Assembly: GCA_030680995.1 (NCBI GenBank)
Contig: JAUXUM010000227.1
Location: 1 to 58,060, forward strand
Length of the DNA stretch: 58,060 nucleotides
Source of the DNA: Devosia sp.
Lineage (GTDB): Bacteria > Pseudomonadota > Alphaproteobacteria > Rhizobiales > Devosiaceae
Direction of reading: 5' to 3'
Program-made: the position numbers and the translations under genes
The notes under the pieces: model-generated
What the model saw: the letters and a program-made list of their open reading frames with translations, nothing else
What the model was told of the DNA's origin: nothing
The model's database searches: none
In this document: positions 7,811 through 16,427 of the stretch, piece by piece
Position numbering within the stretch: the first letter of the stretch is position 1
Layout of the letters: each line of letters starts with the position of its first letter

Positions 7811-9211
7811 CTAGTCGATGACCACTTTGGTTTCGCTCATCTCGCGGAGCGTTATCCGAACCCCTTCGCGCCCCAGGCCGCTCGATTTGATGCCACCAAA
7901 GGGGACGTGCTCGGCACGGAAGTCCGGGCCTTCGTTAATCATCACGCCGCCGACCTGCAGCGTGCGGGAGAAGAGTTTGACGGTGTCGTGGTCGGTCGTG
8001 AAAACCCCGGCCTGCAGTCCATGGGCGCCGGAATTGACCTCGGCGATCGCGATAACCGGATCAACGAAGCGGCGGACGGAAATCACCGGTCCGAAGGTCT
8101 CCTCGGCAAACAGCGCCGACTCTAGGCGGACATCCTTGATCACGGTTGGGGTCATCAGAGCACCACGCCGCGTGCCGCCCAGGACGAGCGTGGCGCCATC
8201 CCCGACGGCGTTGGCGATGCGGCGCTCGACAAAGGCTGCGGCATCGATGTCGATGAGCGGTCCCATCTGTGTTTCCGGATCGCGCGGATCCCCATGGCGC
8301 AGGGCAGCAACCGCCTCGGTCAGGTTGTCGAGAAATGCATTGTGAATATCGGCATGCAGATACAGTTTCTTCACCGCGGCGCAACTCTGGCCAGCAATTT
8401 CGAAGCGTTGCGCAATTGTGGTGCGCAGGGCGGCGTCAAGATCGGCATCGGGCATGACAAAGAGCGGGTCATTACCGCCCAGTTCCATCAGGCAACGGAT
8501 CAGCCCCGCGGCATTCCTGAGCGCAAGCCCGGCTACGGCACCCCCCGTGAAACTCAGCAGATCTATTTGAGACCGGGCCAGCGTGATTGCCTGCTCGGCG
8601 CCGCCATGCACCAGCTGAAACAGCCCGTTGGGAAACCCCGCCCGTTCGGCAAGCGCTGCGAGCCGCTCCACGGTGAGTGGCGCTTTCGGCGACGGTTTTG
8701 CAATTACGGCATTACCGGCGGCAATGGCCGGACCGAGTTTGTGACAGAGCAGATTGAGCGGGTAGTTGAATGGCGTAATCGCAGCAACGACCCCGACCGG
8801 ACCGTAGGTCACGACCGCCTGCCGGTCGACGCCCCCTGCAACAATGCCGCAATGGAGCACTTCGCCGTCAAGAAACGTCGCGGCATCACCCGACAGTTTG
8901 AGCGTGTTCTGGGCGCGACGCACCTCGTTGCGGGCTTCCGTGATCGTCTTGCCGACCTCGGCGCAAAGCAGCTGCGCCAGCGGCTCGGCTTCCGCGGCGA
9001 TCTCGGCGGCTAGCCGCTCAAGGAGATTTCGGCGCTCGAACGGCATGGAAAAGCGGAATTCCGCCTGCGCCAGTTTTGCCCGCGCAACCGCGGCGGCGAT
9101 GTCGGCGGGGCTGGCCGGCGTCACCGTGCCGACCAGCTGCCCGTCATATGGAGAGTGGATCTCAAGCTGTTCGTTTCGGCTCGGTCTCGACACGTGCGCC
9201 AGGGCTGCCAT
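7811..9211 (-). CDS. Aldehyde (semialdehyde) dehydrogenase
   Basis: A 466-aa NAD(P)-dependent aldehyde dehydrogenase with the complete set of family motifs: TPFNYPLN (catalytic Asn), the cofactor glycine motif SFTGG, MELGGNDP (general-base Glu), GQSCAAVKK (nucleophile Cys), and EETFGPV. The closest recognisable type is the lactaldehyde / non-phosphorylating glyceraldehyde-phosphate / phosphonoacetaldehyde group, but substrate assignment is not possible from sequence. ATG 9211 lies 2 bp after the stop of the upstream FAD subunit, implying coupled translation. In this operon it could oxidise a semialdehyde such as aspartate or aminoadipate semialdehyde. Confidence 0.88.
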   Translation of the reverse strand: MAALAHVSRPSRNEQLEIHSPYDGQLVGTVTPASPADIAAAVARAKLAQAEFRFSMPFERRNLLERLAAEIAAEAEPLAQLLCAEVGKTITEARNEVRRAQNTLKLSGDAATFLDGEVLHCGIVAGGVDRQAVVTYGPVGVVAAITPFNYPLNLLCHKLGPAIAAGNAVIAKPSPKAPLTVERLAALAERAGFPNGLFQLVHGGAEQAITLARSQIDLLSFTGGAVAGLALRNAAGLIRCLMELGGNDPLFVMPDADLDAALRTTIAQRFEIAGQSCAAVKKLYLHADIHNAFLDNLTEAVAALRHGDPRDPETQMGPLIDIDAAAFVERRIANAVGDGATLVLGGTRRGALMTPTVIKDVRLESALFAEETFGPVISVRRFVDPVIAIAEVNSGAHGLQAGVFTTDHDTVKLFSRTLQVGGVMINEGPDFRAEHVPFGGIKSSGLGREGVRITLREMSETKVVID

Positions 9212-9213
9212 GG

Positions 9214-10569
9214 TCAGTCGCTCTCGTTGGGTGGGATGGATGAAATCGCGTCGGCGACTGCAGGACCGAGCAGGGACCTGATGGCAACCGGACGCGATGG
9301 CCAGCGGTTGCCGATGAATTCGGCGCCGGCCGGTTGCGCGCTGCAGGTCTGTTGCGCCAGCATCGCGCCTGCCCATTCGACACAGAACCGCCCCTGACAG
9401 GATCCCATGCCGATGCGGCCATTCAGCTTGATCTCGCGTGGCGAAGGTTGATCGTCCGTCGCCAGCATTTGCCTCAGCGCGCCGACGGTGCGGCCTTCGC
9501 ACCGACACAGAATTGTTTCATCCGGCAACTTCAATAGGTCCGGGATGCCAAAGTCGAAAATGTTTGCGAGCGCCTGTTGCGCTCGGCGTTCTGTATCGAC
9601 AATGCGCCGGGAGGCAGAACTCATCGGCGGTGCGCCGGTGAGCCGGGCGATCACCTGCTGCGCCGCGTTGCGGCCATCGGCGATCGCCGCCACACCGCCA
9701 AGTGCCTCGCGACAGTCTCCGGCCAGAACCACATGCGGATTTCGATCGGTAGCGTGTGCGGCCGGCGGCAAGCCGTCGGAATTGGACCGCAGCCCATCGT
9801 GCAGCGCAACTTTGTCGACGACTATCCGCGACACTGCGCCGGCCCCGTCGACGATCACGGTCTCCAGCCGCCCATCGTCTGTCGGGCGGATGGTCTGAAC
9901 ACTAGAGCCCAGCCGCCAGGGAACCCCGGCTTGCATGAGGCGCCGCATGTAGCCAGCCGCTTCGGCAAGGTAGCGCGGCCATAGAAGGAGTGGCGCCGCG
10001 CGCAGGGGCGACAGCACCTGGCGGCTGCGCTCCAGAATGGCGAGTGGCGGTGCGCCGAGCGCCGTCATTTGGGCTGCGACCGCCAGCAGCAACGGGCCGG
10101 ACCCGGCAAGCAGCACGGAGCCTGCCGGTCCGCGGCCAGTCACTTTCATCATCACTTGCAATCCACCGACAGTGACGACACCCGGCAGATGCCAACCCGG
10201 CCGCGGCACGACGCGCTCGAGGCCGCCGACCGCAAGGACCAATGCCCGTACCCGCAACACCAGGAGGCGGCCTTGGCGCCGGTCCTCGACGAGCACCGCT
10301 CCGGTGGCGTCCAGGCCAATGAAGGCATGGAAGGTCAACACTTCCGCGTCGGTCTTGGCCAGTAATGCACTTAGCTTATGCCAGCGCGCCGACTGCGCGC
10401 GCGGTACGGGTACGGCGCGCGCCGGGTTGCCCGGCTGGCGATGGATGGCGCCGCCCAACGCGCCGCCCTGCTCGCACAGCGTCACCTTGAGGCCGGACCG
10501 CGCCATCTCGGCGGCGGCCGCCACGCCGGCGGGCCCGCCCCCGATGACGAGCACATCCATGCTTCTCAT
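9214..10569 (-). CDS. HcnB/OoxA-like FAD-dependent dehydrogenase subunit
   Basis: A 451-aa pyridine-nucleotide-disulphide-type flavoprotein resembling HcnB, OoxA and the alpha subunit of D-hydroxyproline dehydrogenase. The N-terminal FAD motif is MDVLVIGGGPAGVAAAAEMA. A second dinucleotide motif is GSVLLAGSGPLLLAVAAQM. The C-terminus carries a BFD-type [2Fe-2S] domain with ETILCRCEG and RIGMGSCQGRFC. ATG 10569 overlaps the stop of the preceding ferredoxin-like gene by four bases (ATGA). With its two neighbours it should form a heterotrimeric membrane-linked dehydrogenase for a secondary amine or D-amino acid. Confidence 0.88.
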   Translation of the reverse strand: MRSMDVLVIGGGPAGVAAAAEMARSGLKVTLCEQGGALGGAIHRQPGNPARAVPVPRAQSARWHKLSALLAKTDAEVLTFHAFIGLDATGAVLVEDRRQGRLLVLRVRALVLAVGGLERVVPRPGWHLPGVVTVGGLQVMMKVTGRGPAGSVLLAGSGPLLLAVAAQMTALGAPPLAILERSRQVLSPLRAAPLLLWPRYLAEAAGYMRRLMQAGVPWRLGSSVQTIRPTDDGRLETVIVDGAGAVSRIVVDKVALHDGLRSNSDGLPPAAHATDRNPHVVLAGDCREALGGVAAIADGRNAAQQVIARLTGAPPMSSASRRIVDTERRAQQALANIFDFGIPDLLKLPDETILCRCEGRTVGALRQMLATDDQPSPREIKLNGRIGMGSCQGRFCVEWAGAMLAQQTCSAQPAGAEFIGNRWPSRPVAIRSLLGPAVADAISSIPPNESD

Positions 10570-10826
10570 TGGCGCACCGGCTTCAGTGTTCGAACCTGCT
10601 GCCCGGCTTGTGCCGGGGTCAGGCAGGCCTCGGCTGGAGTGCCGCCAACCGACACGACGCAGGCCTGGCAGGCGCCAATGCCGCAAAAATAGCGCGCGTT
10701 GCAGGGTCCTTGCCCCGCACCGAAATCGGTAACGCCGGCGCGTTCGAGCGCGGCAGCGATCGTGTCGGCTGGCTCAAACGAGATCCGCTGGCCATTCCAG
10801 AAAAAGCTTTCGCTCCGGTCAGTCAC
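10566..10826 (-). CDS. HcnA-like (2Fe-2S)-binding subunit
   Basis: An 86-aa ferredoxin-like subunit. A Cys cluster (GPCNARYFCGIGACQACVV followed by EACLT) matches the four-ligand pattern of plant-type [2Fe-2S] domains in HcnA and the gamma subunits of opine and hydroxyproline dehydrogenases. It carries electrons between the two flavin subunits or to the quinone pool. The start is GTG at 10826, overlapping the stop of the upstream oxidoreductase by four bases; its own stop overlaps the next start likewise. The tight overlaps indicate stoichiometric production. Confidence 0.87.
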   Translation of the reverse strand: MTDRSESFFWNGQRISFEPADTIAAALERAGVTDFGAGQGPCNARYFCGIGACQACVVSVGGTPAEACLTPAQAGQQVRTLKPVRQ

Positions 10827-12007
10827 GCTGCCGCCTCTGCCCGGAACCGAGCCGGGTTCAGCGCCGAAATGTCGACATTGACATGGGCGCCGCTGATGAG
10901 TTGCTGGCTGACCCGGCCCATGAGTGGGCCAAGGCAGATACCGTCGCCTTCAAAGCCAGTGGCAATCCAGACATTTTCATGTGCCGACAGCCGGCCGACG
11001 ATCGGCAAACCATCTCTGGTTGCGGCACGAATTCCCGCAAAAACCCTGAGCACGCGCAGGCGTGCGAGCGCGGGAACCAGCTCAACAGCCTCCTGCAGCA
11101 GCCGGCGGACGGCTTCGATATCCGTCTGGCTGCCATCAGCGCTGTCCTCACGCGTGCCGCCAATCAGAAACTGCCCGGTCTGCAGTGGATCGATCACCAG
11201 CCCAAACGAGCGCCCCGCGGGGGCATCGCCGCCCGGCTGGCTGCCTTTGCTGATCAGGTACCGGCACGACATCAACGGGCCGGGAAAACGCGGGACGATG
11301 CCTTCCCCCCGTTCGGTGATGATCAGCTGCCCTTTGCGCGGCCGGATCACGTCGGCGACGTCAAGAAATGCCGCCGAGCCGCGCCCCGCGGCGACGAGCA
11401 CGGCGTCGGCGCGCTCGATGCCCTGTTCCGTCTCGACGCCGGCAACCTTCCCGGCCTGCCGCCAAAGGCCCTGGACCGCGACGTTGCGCTTGACCGCGAA
11501 TCCGCCAATCCGGCGAAACCTCTCGACCACCTTGTAGCCAATCGCGTGGCCATCACCCTGGACTTCGATGGCCGCACGGGTCGTGGGCGCAAGCGAACCT
11601 AGCGCCTGATCGCGTTCCGCCTTGCTCAAGGCCCGCAGCGTGACACCGGCTTCCCGCAGCTGCGTCGCGTGCCGGTCAAGCACTGGCAGTTCGTTCGGCT
11701 CGGTGGCGACGACATAGGTGAGCCGCCTTACGAATTCACCGTCGAGGACGCCGGCGTCACAGAGGTCCTGGTAAAACTGCGCTCCGGCAACCGCGAGCGT
11801 CATCAGCGGCCCGGCCTTCTTGCTGGCAACCGAAACGGCTCCGTCGGCCGCGCCGGTAGCGCCAGATGCCGGCGCCCCCTGGTCCAGCACCGTGACCCGC
11901 CAGCCGGCCTGCGATAGAAAATACGCGGCTGACATGCCGACAATGCCGGCGCCGACAATGACGACTGAGTTTGCCCTATCACTAACGGGACTGATTTCAT
12001 GAGGCAT
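10823..12007 (-). CDS. HcnC/OoxB-like FAD-dependent amino-acid oxidoreductase
   Basis: A 394-aa DAO-type flavoprotein (HcnC, OoxB or beta subunit of D-hydroxyproline dehydrogenase). The N-terminus has the FAD motif SVVIVGAGIVGMSAAYFLSQAGWRVTVLD. The C-terminus has FAGIRAATRDGLPIVG and NVWIATGFEGDGICLGP, the second FAD contact typical of the family. It oxidises the C-N bond of an amine-containing substrate. The start is uncertain: ATG 12007 gives a normal-length N-terminus, while ATG 12037 and 12091 would add 10 or 28 residues. It is the first gene of the operon and diverges from the LysR gene. Confidence 0.87.
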   Translation of the reverse strand: MPHEISPVSDRANSVVIVGAGIVGMSAAYFLSQAGWRVTVLDQGAPASGATGAADGAVSVASKKAGPLMTLAVAGAQFYQDLCDAGVLDGEFVRRLTYVVATEPNELPVLDRHATQLREAGVTLRALSKAERDQALGSLAPTTRAAIEVQGDGHAIGYKVVERFRRIGGFAVKRNVAVQGLWRQAGKVAGVETEQGIERADAVLVAAGRGSAAFLDVADVIRPRKGQLIITERGEGIVPRFPGPLMSCRYLISKGSQPGGDAPAGRSFGLVIDPLQTGQFLIGGTREDSADGSQTDIEAVRRLLQEAVELVPALARLRVLRVFAGIRAATRDGLPIVGRLSAHENVWIATGFEGDGICLGPLMGRVSQQLISGAHVNVDISALNPARFRAEAAA

Positions 12008-12181
12008 TTTCTGAGGGCGTCGCCGTGACCATTTCATGTAACAATGGTCATCGAGGCCCAATAGCGTCGATACAAATGACGCGAGGACCAACCGGCGCTT
12101 TTTTGTAGACCAGCGACGCGCGCGCCGTTTGCCGGAGGCGCGCCGAACGCTATGCTATCCACCGGACAATCGGTGGGCGCC
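12008..12181. promoter_or_regulatory. divergent promoter region of LysR gene and catabolic operon
   Basis: This 174-bp region separates a LysR regulator from the oppositely transcribed operon, the usual arrangement for a LysR-controlled system. I could not fix a single operator or -10/-35 pair with confidence. Regulation by the adjacent LysR protein is inferred from position only. Confidence 0.5.
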
Positions 12182-13099
12182 ATGGCCGAAGTAAATCTGA
12201 CGTTGATCCAGACATTCTATCAGGTGGCCCGGAACGGGTCCTACTCCGCCGCCGCGCGCGAGCTGAACCTGAGCTACCAGTCTGCAGCCAACCATGTGCG
12301 GCGTCTTGAGCAACAGATGCAGCAGGCATTGGTCGAATCCGATCAGGGTGCCAAGAAAATCCGACTGACCCCACGGGGGGTCGCGCTCTACAACTTGCTG
12401 CACCCCGAACTGGACATCATGCTCGAGCGACTCTCGCTGGTGGTCGCAAGCCAGCGGGCGGTGCTCCGCATCGGGCTGCCGCAGGCGATTTTTTTCTACC
12501 TCCTGCCTCCCATACTGAAACAATTCCAGGCGCGTTTCCCGGGTGTGGAGGTGATCGCCTACGAGCGCGACACCTCGCTCGCCGAACTGGTCAAGAATGG
12601 CAGTCTCGACGTTTGCATCAACGAACGTTTCTTCGGCGACCCGGTCGTGCAGCAAAGCCTGCTCGGCACCTACTATCTGAGCCTGGTCTACCCGAAGAGC
12701 TGGGGGCCGCCGCCGGCGCCGTCAGATATTCCGGCCTGGTCACGCGGACGTCCGTTGATCACCTACGAACCTGGCCAGACATTGCGCAATATCGCGCTGG
12801 ACTTCCTCTCGAAAGGCGGTGGGCAGTCCGAGCCGACGATTTCTGCCTCGGGCAGTTCAAGTGTCCAGAAGTGCGTCGAAAGGGGGCTGGGTTTTTCGAT
12901 CATTCCGACTTGGTGCGTGACCCCGGAGGACCAGGACCTCGTGCAGGTCAAGATCAACGTGCTGCCGCCCGTCGCGGTCTATTTCGGGCAGGCGCTGTTC
13001 ATGGCCAAGAATACATACGTTCAGGCACTCCATGAACAGTGTCGCGTCAGTCTGGTCGGCACCGCGTTGGAGGCTGCGGACCGAGCCCTCGGCGCTTGA
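12182..13099 (+). CDS. LysR-family transcriptional regulator
   Basis: A 305-aa LysR-type regulator. The N-terminal winged helix reads VNLTLIQTFYQVARNGSYSAAARELNLSYQSAANHVRRLEQQ (residues about 4-45). The C-terminal effector domain includes VLRIGLPQAIFFYLLPPILKQFQARFPGVEV. ATG 12182 gives the standard family start; ATG 12152 is possible. It is divergently transcribed from the FAD-dehydrogenase/DapAB/ABC-transporter operon and very likely responds to its substrate or an intermediate. The 3' end runs up to the decayed region of the next cluster. Confidence 0.9.
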   Translation: MAEVNLTLIQTFYQVARNGSYSAAARELNLSYQSAANHVRRLEQQMQQALVESDQGAKKIRLTPRGVALYNLLHPELDIMLERLSLVVASQRAVLRIGLPQAIFFYLLPPILKQFQARFPGVEVIAYERDTSLAELVKNGSLDVCINERFFGDPVVQQSLLGTYYLSLVYPKSWGPPPAPSDIPAWSRGRPLITYEPGQTLRNIALDFLSKGGGQSEPTISASGSSSVQKCVERGLGFSIIPTWCVTPEDQDLVQVKINVLPPVAVYFGQALFMAKNTYVQALHEQCRVSLVGTALEAADRALGA

Positions 13100-13369
13100 C
13101 CCTTTGTGACCACGCCGGTGGGCACCGTATCAGTCCTCGGCATTGAAACGGAATTTGTACCGCTTGTCTCCGAACGTCTGCGCCGCGGACGCGTTGGCCG
13201 CCGGACTGGTTCGCATCGCCAGAGCCGCATCGATGGTCCTGGTACTCACCGGCGCGCATTTCAATAGTGGTCTGCCCCGTGAAAAGCGGCCTGCCTGAAG
13301 TATGGCTTACGAGCCTGATGGCGGATTCGAGAATGCCCAGCCGGGTCACGCTTTCAGGGATCGGGTATA
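13100..13369. other. decayed region between LysR gene and kinase remnant
   Basis: No intact gene is visible. On the minus strand a 39-codon frame from a GTG (13249) to a TGA (13130) ends in FGDKRYKFRFNAED and could be the tail of a lost protein, but I cannot assign it. The segment directly continues the kinase remnant and is probably debris of the sugar operon's 3' end. Confidence 0.45.
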
Positions 13370-13540
13370 AGCCATCCATGGGCAAAATCGCGCTGGCGCC
13401 TTCCACCTCAGCGTCTAGGAAATTGCGGATCGCTTCGGCGAAAGTCGATTTGCCGGCTCCGGGCGGCCCTGCAACCGCCACGACGATCAGGCCTGAAGCC
13501 GCCGAATCCGCAGTTTCTGGGCAAGTTTAGCGGATGTCAC
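13370..13540 (-). pseudogene. FrcK-like P-loop sugar kinase, frameshifted and truncated
   Basis: The minus strand carries VAVAGPPGAGKSTFAEAIRNFLDAEVEGASAILPMDG, the P-loop and following segment of the FrcK/uridine-kinase-like nucleotide kinase family, in which MDG begins the substrate segment. A likely original start (GTG at 13540, giving VTSAKLAQKLRIRRLQA) is in a different frame and meets a stop, so a frameshift separates the N-terminus from the P-loop. After MDG the similarity stops. About 150 residues of the normal kinase are absent. Its place at the end of the sugar operon suits a ketose kinase. Confidence 0.7.
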
Positions 13541-13584
13541 AGATAGTGCGTTGGATACGCCCTGGTCCGCCGGCCCGGGAGAGT

Positions 13585-14433
13585 TCATATCAACTTGTAT
13601 TGCCGTGCCTTGTTGCGCAGAAATGGCAGACCGTTGTCCATGACTTCAGCTTCGTCGCGCGCTACCGGTCGCCAGACCGACAGCCCATAGGCCACCTCCG
13701 GCGGCATGTTGATGAAACTCTCCATTGCCAGCCCGCCCTTGAAGCGGATTGCGGCGAGCGCGGCAAAGACCTCATCCCAATCGCAGGTACCGCTGCCCGG
13801 CGTTCCCCGGTCGCTTTCCGAAAGGTGGATGTATTTCAGGTGATCGCGCGCATCAAGAATGCCGTTGGCGGCGCCCTTTTCCTCGATATTCATATGATAG
13901 GTATCGAGGTGGATGAACATATTGTCGGCACCAACGCGCTCAATCATCTCTACCGCTTGCCAACCGGTATTAATGAGGTGGTTTTCATAGCGGTTGACCG
14001 GCTCGATGCCGAGCAGGATGCCGCGCGACTTTGCATGTCTGGCCGCGGCCGTCAGCGTCCGGGCGATGTTGTCATATTCGCCCTGCGTGGGCGGAACGCC
14101 GGTGCGCTCGCCAATGCCGCCAAAGGTGACACCGGACAACGCCAGCGCGCCCATTTCTGCGGTCTTGTCGATGGCGACTCCCAGGTATTCAATCGCCTTC
14201 TGCGGATGCCTGGACGCCCAGGCCGGCTCGGGCAGGCCAAGGGAGCAGACCGCCTTCAGATCGTTCTGTTCCAGCAGGGTACGCGAGTGCGCCGTGTCCA
14301 CCGCCGGAGCGTTGAGCAACGCAATCTCGATGAAATCCATCTTGTACCGTACGGCCGCCGCCACGGCCTTCTCGGCGCCGGCTCGATCCCAGTTCATCGT
14401 CCACATGCTGGTGTGCACGCCAAAGCCTTGCAT
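13585..14433 (-). CDS. Ketose 3-epimerase-like sugar isomerase/epimerase
   Basis: A 282-aa TIM-barrel protein of the xylose-isomerase-like superfamily, closest to D-tagatose/D-psicose/L-ribulose 3-epimerases. The metal and catalytic residues fall at a constant offset of eight from D-tagatose 3-epimerase: E144 (in GIEPVNRYE), D177 (HLDTYHMNIEE), H203 (YIHLSESDRG) and E238 (LAMESF). It should interconvert C3 epimers of ketoses in the cytoplasm after import. It lies 4 bp after the second permease gene and shares the operon. Exact sugar specificity is unknown. Confidence 0.85.
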   Translation of the reverse strand: MQGFGVHTSMWTMNWDRAGAEKAVAAAVRYKMDFIEIALLNAPAVDTAHSRTLLEQNDLKAVCSLGLPEPAWASRHPQKAIEYLGVAIDKTAEMGALALSGVTFGGIGERTGVPPTQGEYDNIARTLTAAARHAKSRGILLGIEPVNRYENHLINTGWQAVEMIERVGADNMFIHLDTYHMNIEEKGAANGILDARDHLKYIHLSESDRGTPGSGTCDWDEVFAALAAIRFKGGLAMESFINMPPEVAYGLSVWRPVARDEAEVMDNGLPFLRNKARQYKLI

Positions 14434-14437
14434 GACT

Positions 14438-15433
14438 TCATTCCCTCTTCCGGTTTGAGCTTCTGTAGGTGGCTGCCAGCCAGCGCAGAATCATTACAGC
14501 GATCAGGAACAGGCCCCACACCGCCGTCGAAAGGTGCTGGTTCGCTCCGAGCAGATTGAGCCCGGACGACAGTACCTGCAGGATGACCAGCGCGAGCACA
14601 ACCGGGACCACGCGGCCAAATCCGCCGAAGGGATCTATGCCTCCGAGGAAACAGGCGAGCACCGTGACCAGGAGCAGCGCCTCGCCATGCCCTACCCTCA
14701 CCGAATTGAATCGCGTCAGCATCAGGATACCTGCGATCGCGCACATTGCGCCCGAGAGGGTGTATATCAATGTCAGCGTGCGCTTCGTGTGGATGCCCGA
14801 ATAGTGTGCCGCCCTGATATTCGAGCCGATCATGAAGACTGAAAAACCGTGTCGGGTTCGGTTCAGCAGCACGTGCCAGACCAGCGCCGCGGCCAGAAAG
14901 ATCACCAGGGGCACGGGTATGCCCAGAATGAAGCCGTGGCCGATGCCGTGGAGAAAGTCCGGAAAGCCGGAGATGTCGCCGCCCCTGGTCAGGAACTCTC
15001 CCAGACCGCGCAGGAAGATCATCATCGCCAGCGACACCAGGATCGGATGGGCGCCGACATAGGCGATGACCAGTCCCATGACGCAGCCGGACAATGCCCC
15101 AACCGCAATTGCCGCAGCGGACCCGAACAGAAAGACGGGCATTCCGGCATCGACGCCCCCATTCTGGTTGAGGATCCACGCTAGCGTCAGGCCGCTGATA
15201 TTGGCCGTGTAGATGATCGCCAGATTGAACCCACCGGAGATGATCGGCATCAGCATCGCGAGCGTCAGCAATCCGAGTTCGGGGAGCTGGAAGGCCATGG
15301 ATCCGAAATTGGCGACCGTCAGGAACTGCGGCGTCGCGAGGCTGAACACGACGAGGACCAGGAGAAGAAAGCCGACAAGGCCGATGACCCCGGTGCCCAG
15401 TTCCTTGTCGAGTCTTGCGTAGAGCGCTCTCAT
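14438..15433 (-). CDS. Sugar ABC transporter permease (RbsC type) 2
   Basis: A 331-aa RbsC/FrcC-type inner-membrane permease with about 8-10 hydrophobic segments. Recognisable segments are PIISGGFNLAIIYTANISGL, a variant of the family's ISGGIDLS motif, and GHGEALLLVTVLACFLGGIDPFGGFGRVVPVVLALVILQVLSSGLNLLG. The first motif has an Asn where most relatives have Asp, and the second has GGIDPFGG where typical members have GGxSxxGG, so this subunit is somewhat divergent. It is separated from the other permease gene by one base and probably pairs with it as a heterodimer. Confidence 0.88.
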   Translation of the reverse strand: MRALYARLDKELGTGVIGLVGFLLLVLVVFSLATPQFLTVANFGSMAFQLPELGLLTLAMLMPIISGGFNLAIIYTANISGLTLAWILNQNGGVDAGMPVFLFGSAAAIAVGALSGCVMGLVIAYVGAHPILVSLAMMIFLRGLGEFLTRGGDISGFPDFLHGIGHGFILGIPVPLVIFLAAALVWHVLLNRTRHGFSVFMIGSNIRAAHYSGIHTKRTLTLIYTLSGAMCAIAGILMLTRFNSVRVGHGEALLLVTVLACFLGGIDPFGGFGRVVPVVLALVILQVLSSGLNLLGANQHLSTAVWGLFLIAVMILRWLAATYRSSNRKRE

Positions 15434-15434
15434 T

Positions 15435-16427
15435 CTAGCGGCCCCCCCGCATGACCTTGACCAAACCGGCGAGCTTGAGGTTCGACATCGAAATGGCGCT
15501 GAGAATGATCACGCCGACGACCATCTTGAATGCGAAGGGTGAAACACCGAGCAGGTTCAAACCATTTTGCGTGACTGCAACGAGGAGCACACCAAGAAAG
15601 CAACCCAGAACCGACCCGCGCCCGCCCCCGAGTCTCGCCCCGCCCAGGACAACGGCGGCCAGAACGTCAAGTTCCCGCCCGATCAGGGCGTTGGGGACCA
15701 CTTCCTGAACGATATGGGCCTGCATCAGCCCGCCGATGCCGGCCATCAGGCCCATCCAGCCGAAGGCGACGAACTGCATCAGCGCGATATTGATGCCCGC
15801 CCGCCTTGCGCCTTCGGGATTGTCGCCGAACGCAAAGAGCTGGCGCCCCGTCGTGGTATGGCGGATCAGAAACCAGGTAGCAGCCATGGCTCCTGCCATC
15901 ACCGCCACGGGCAGCGCCAGCTCGACCCAGGTGCCTTGGGCCGTTTGGGTTTCGAAAATCGTCACCCGGTTTGTCCACCACTCGGGCAGATTGTAGAGGT
16001 AGCGGCCGGAAGTGATAAACATCAGCAGGCCGAACATGGCGTTGTAGGTGGCGATGGTCACCACGATCGAAATGATGCGAAAACGGTGGATCAGGGCGGC
16101 ATTGATGAAGCCGATGGTGATCCCGATCCCGCCGGCGACCAGAAACCCGATCACCCAGCCGCCGCCCCCGATGGCTTCGAAGGCATAGACGCAAAGATAT
16201 TGCACGACGGACGCCGCCACCGCGAAAGAAATGTCGATGCCGCCGGCGATCAACACCACCAGCAGGCCCACGGCCCAGATCACGTTGACCGAGTTGTTGT
16301 TCAGAAGCGAGGCGAAGTTCCCCAGCGTGAAGAAACTGTCCGATGCAAGCGACAGGAACAGGCAGATCGCCACAAGGACGGCGAACAGCCTGGCCTCCGT
16401 TGGATAGGCCCGGATGAAGCTACGCAT
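15435..16427 (-). CDS. Sugar ABC transporter permease (RbsC type) 1
   Basis: A 330-aa RbsC-type permease with the canonical family motifs VLIAGGIDISFAVAASVVQY and ELDVLAAVVLGGARLGGGRGSVLG, and the C-terminal NGLNLLGVSPF. Start ATG 16427 overlaps the stop of the ATPase gene (16420) by eight bases; upstream in-frame ATGs at 16448 and 16472 lie further inside the ATPase gene. Together with the following permease it forms the transmembrane channel of the importer. Confidence 0.9.
   Translation of the reverse strand: MRSFIRAYPTEARLFAVLVAICLFLSLASDSFFTLGNFASLLNNNSVNVIWAVGLLVVLIAGGIDISFAVAASVVQYLCVYAFEAIGGGGWVIGFLVAGGIGITIGFINAALIHRFRIISIVVTIATYNAMFGLLMFITSGRYLYNLPEWWTNRVTIFETQTAQGTWVELALPVAVMAGAMAATWFLIRHTTTGRQLFAFGDNPEGARRAGINIALMQFVAFGWMGLMAGIGGLMQAHIVQEVVPNALIGRELDVLAAVVLGGARLGGGRGSVLGCFLGVLLVAVTQNGLNLLGVSPFAFKMVVGVIILSAISMSNLKLAGLVKVMRGGR

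Noticed and set aside
6115-12007. Plain hydroxyproline catabolic operon as the sole assignment
   Set aside because: The HcnABC-type flavoprotein, DapA-family protein and aldehyde dehydrogenase fit, but DapB-like and lysine-dehydrogenase-like genes do not, and no epimerase gene is seen.
13534-14559. A 341-codon plus-strand frame over the sugar epimerase gene
   Set aside because: It is antisense to the epimerase, whose metal-binding residues are all intact.
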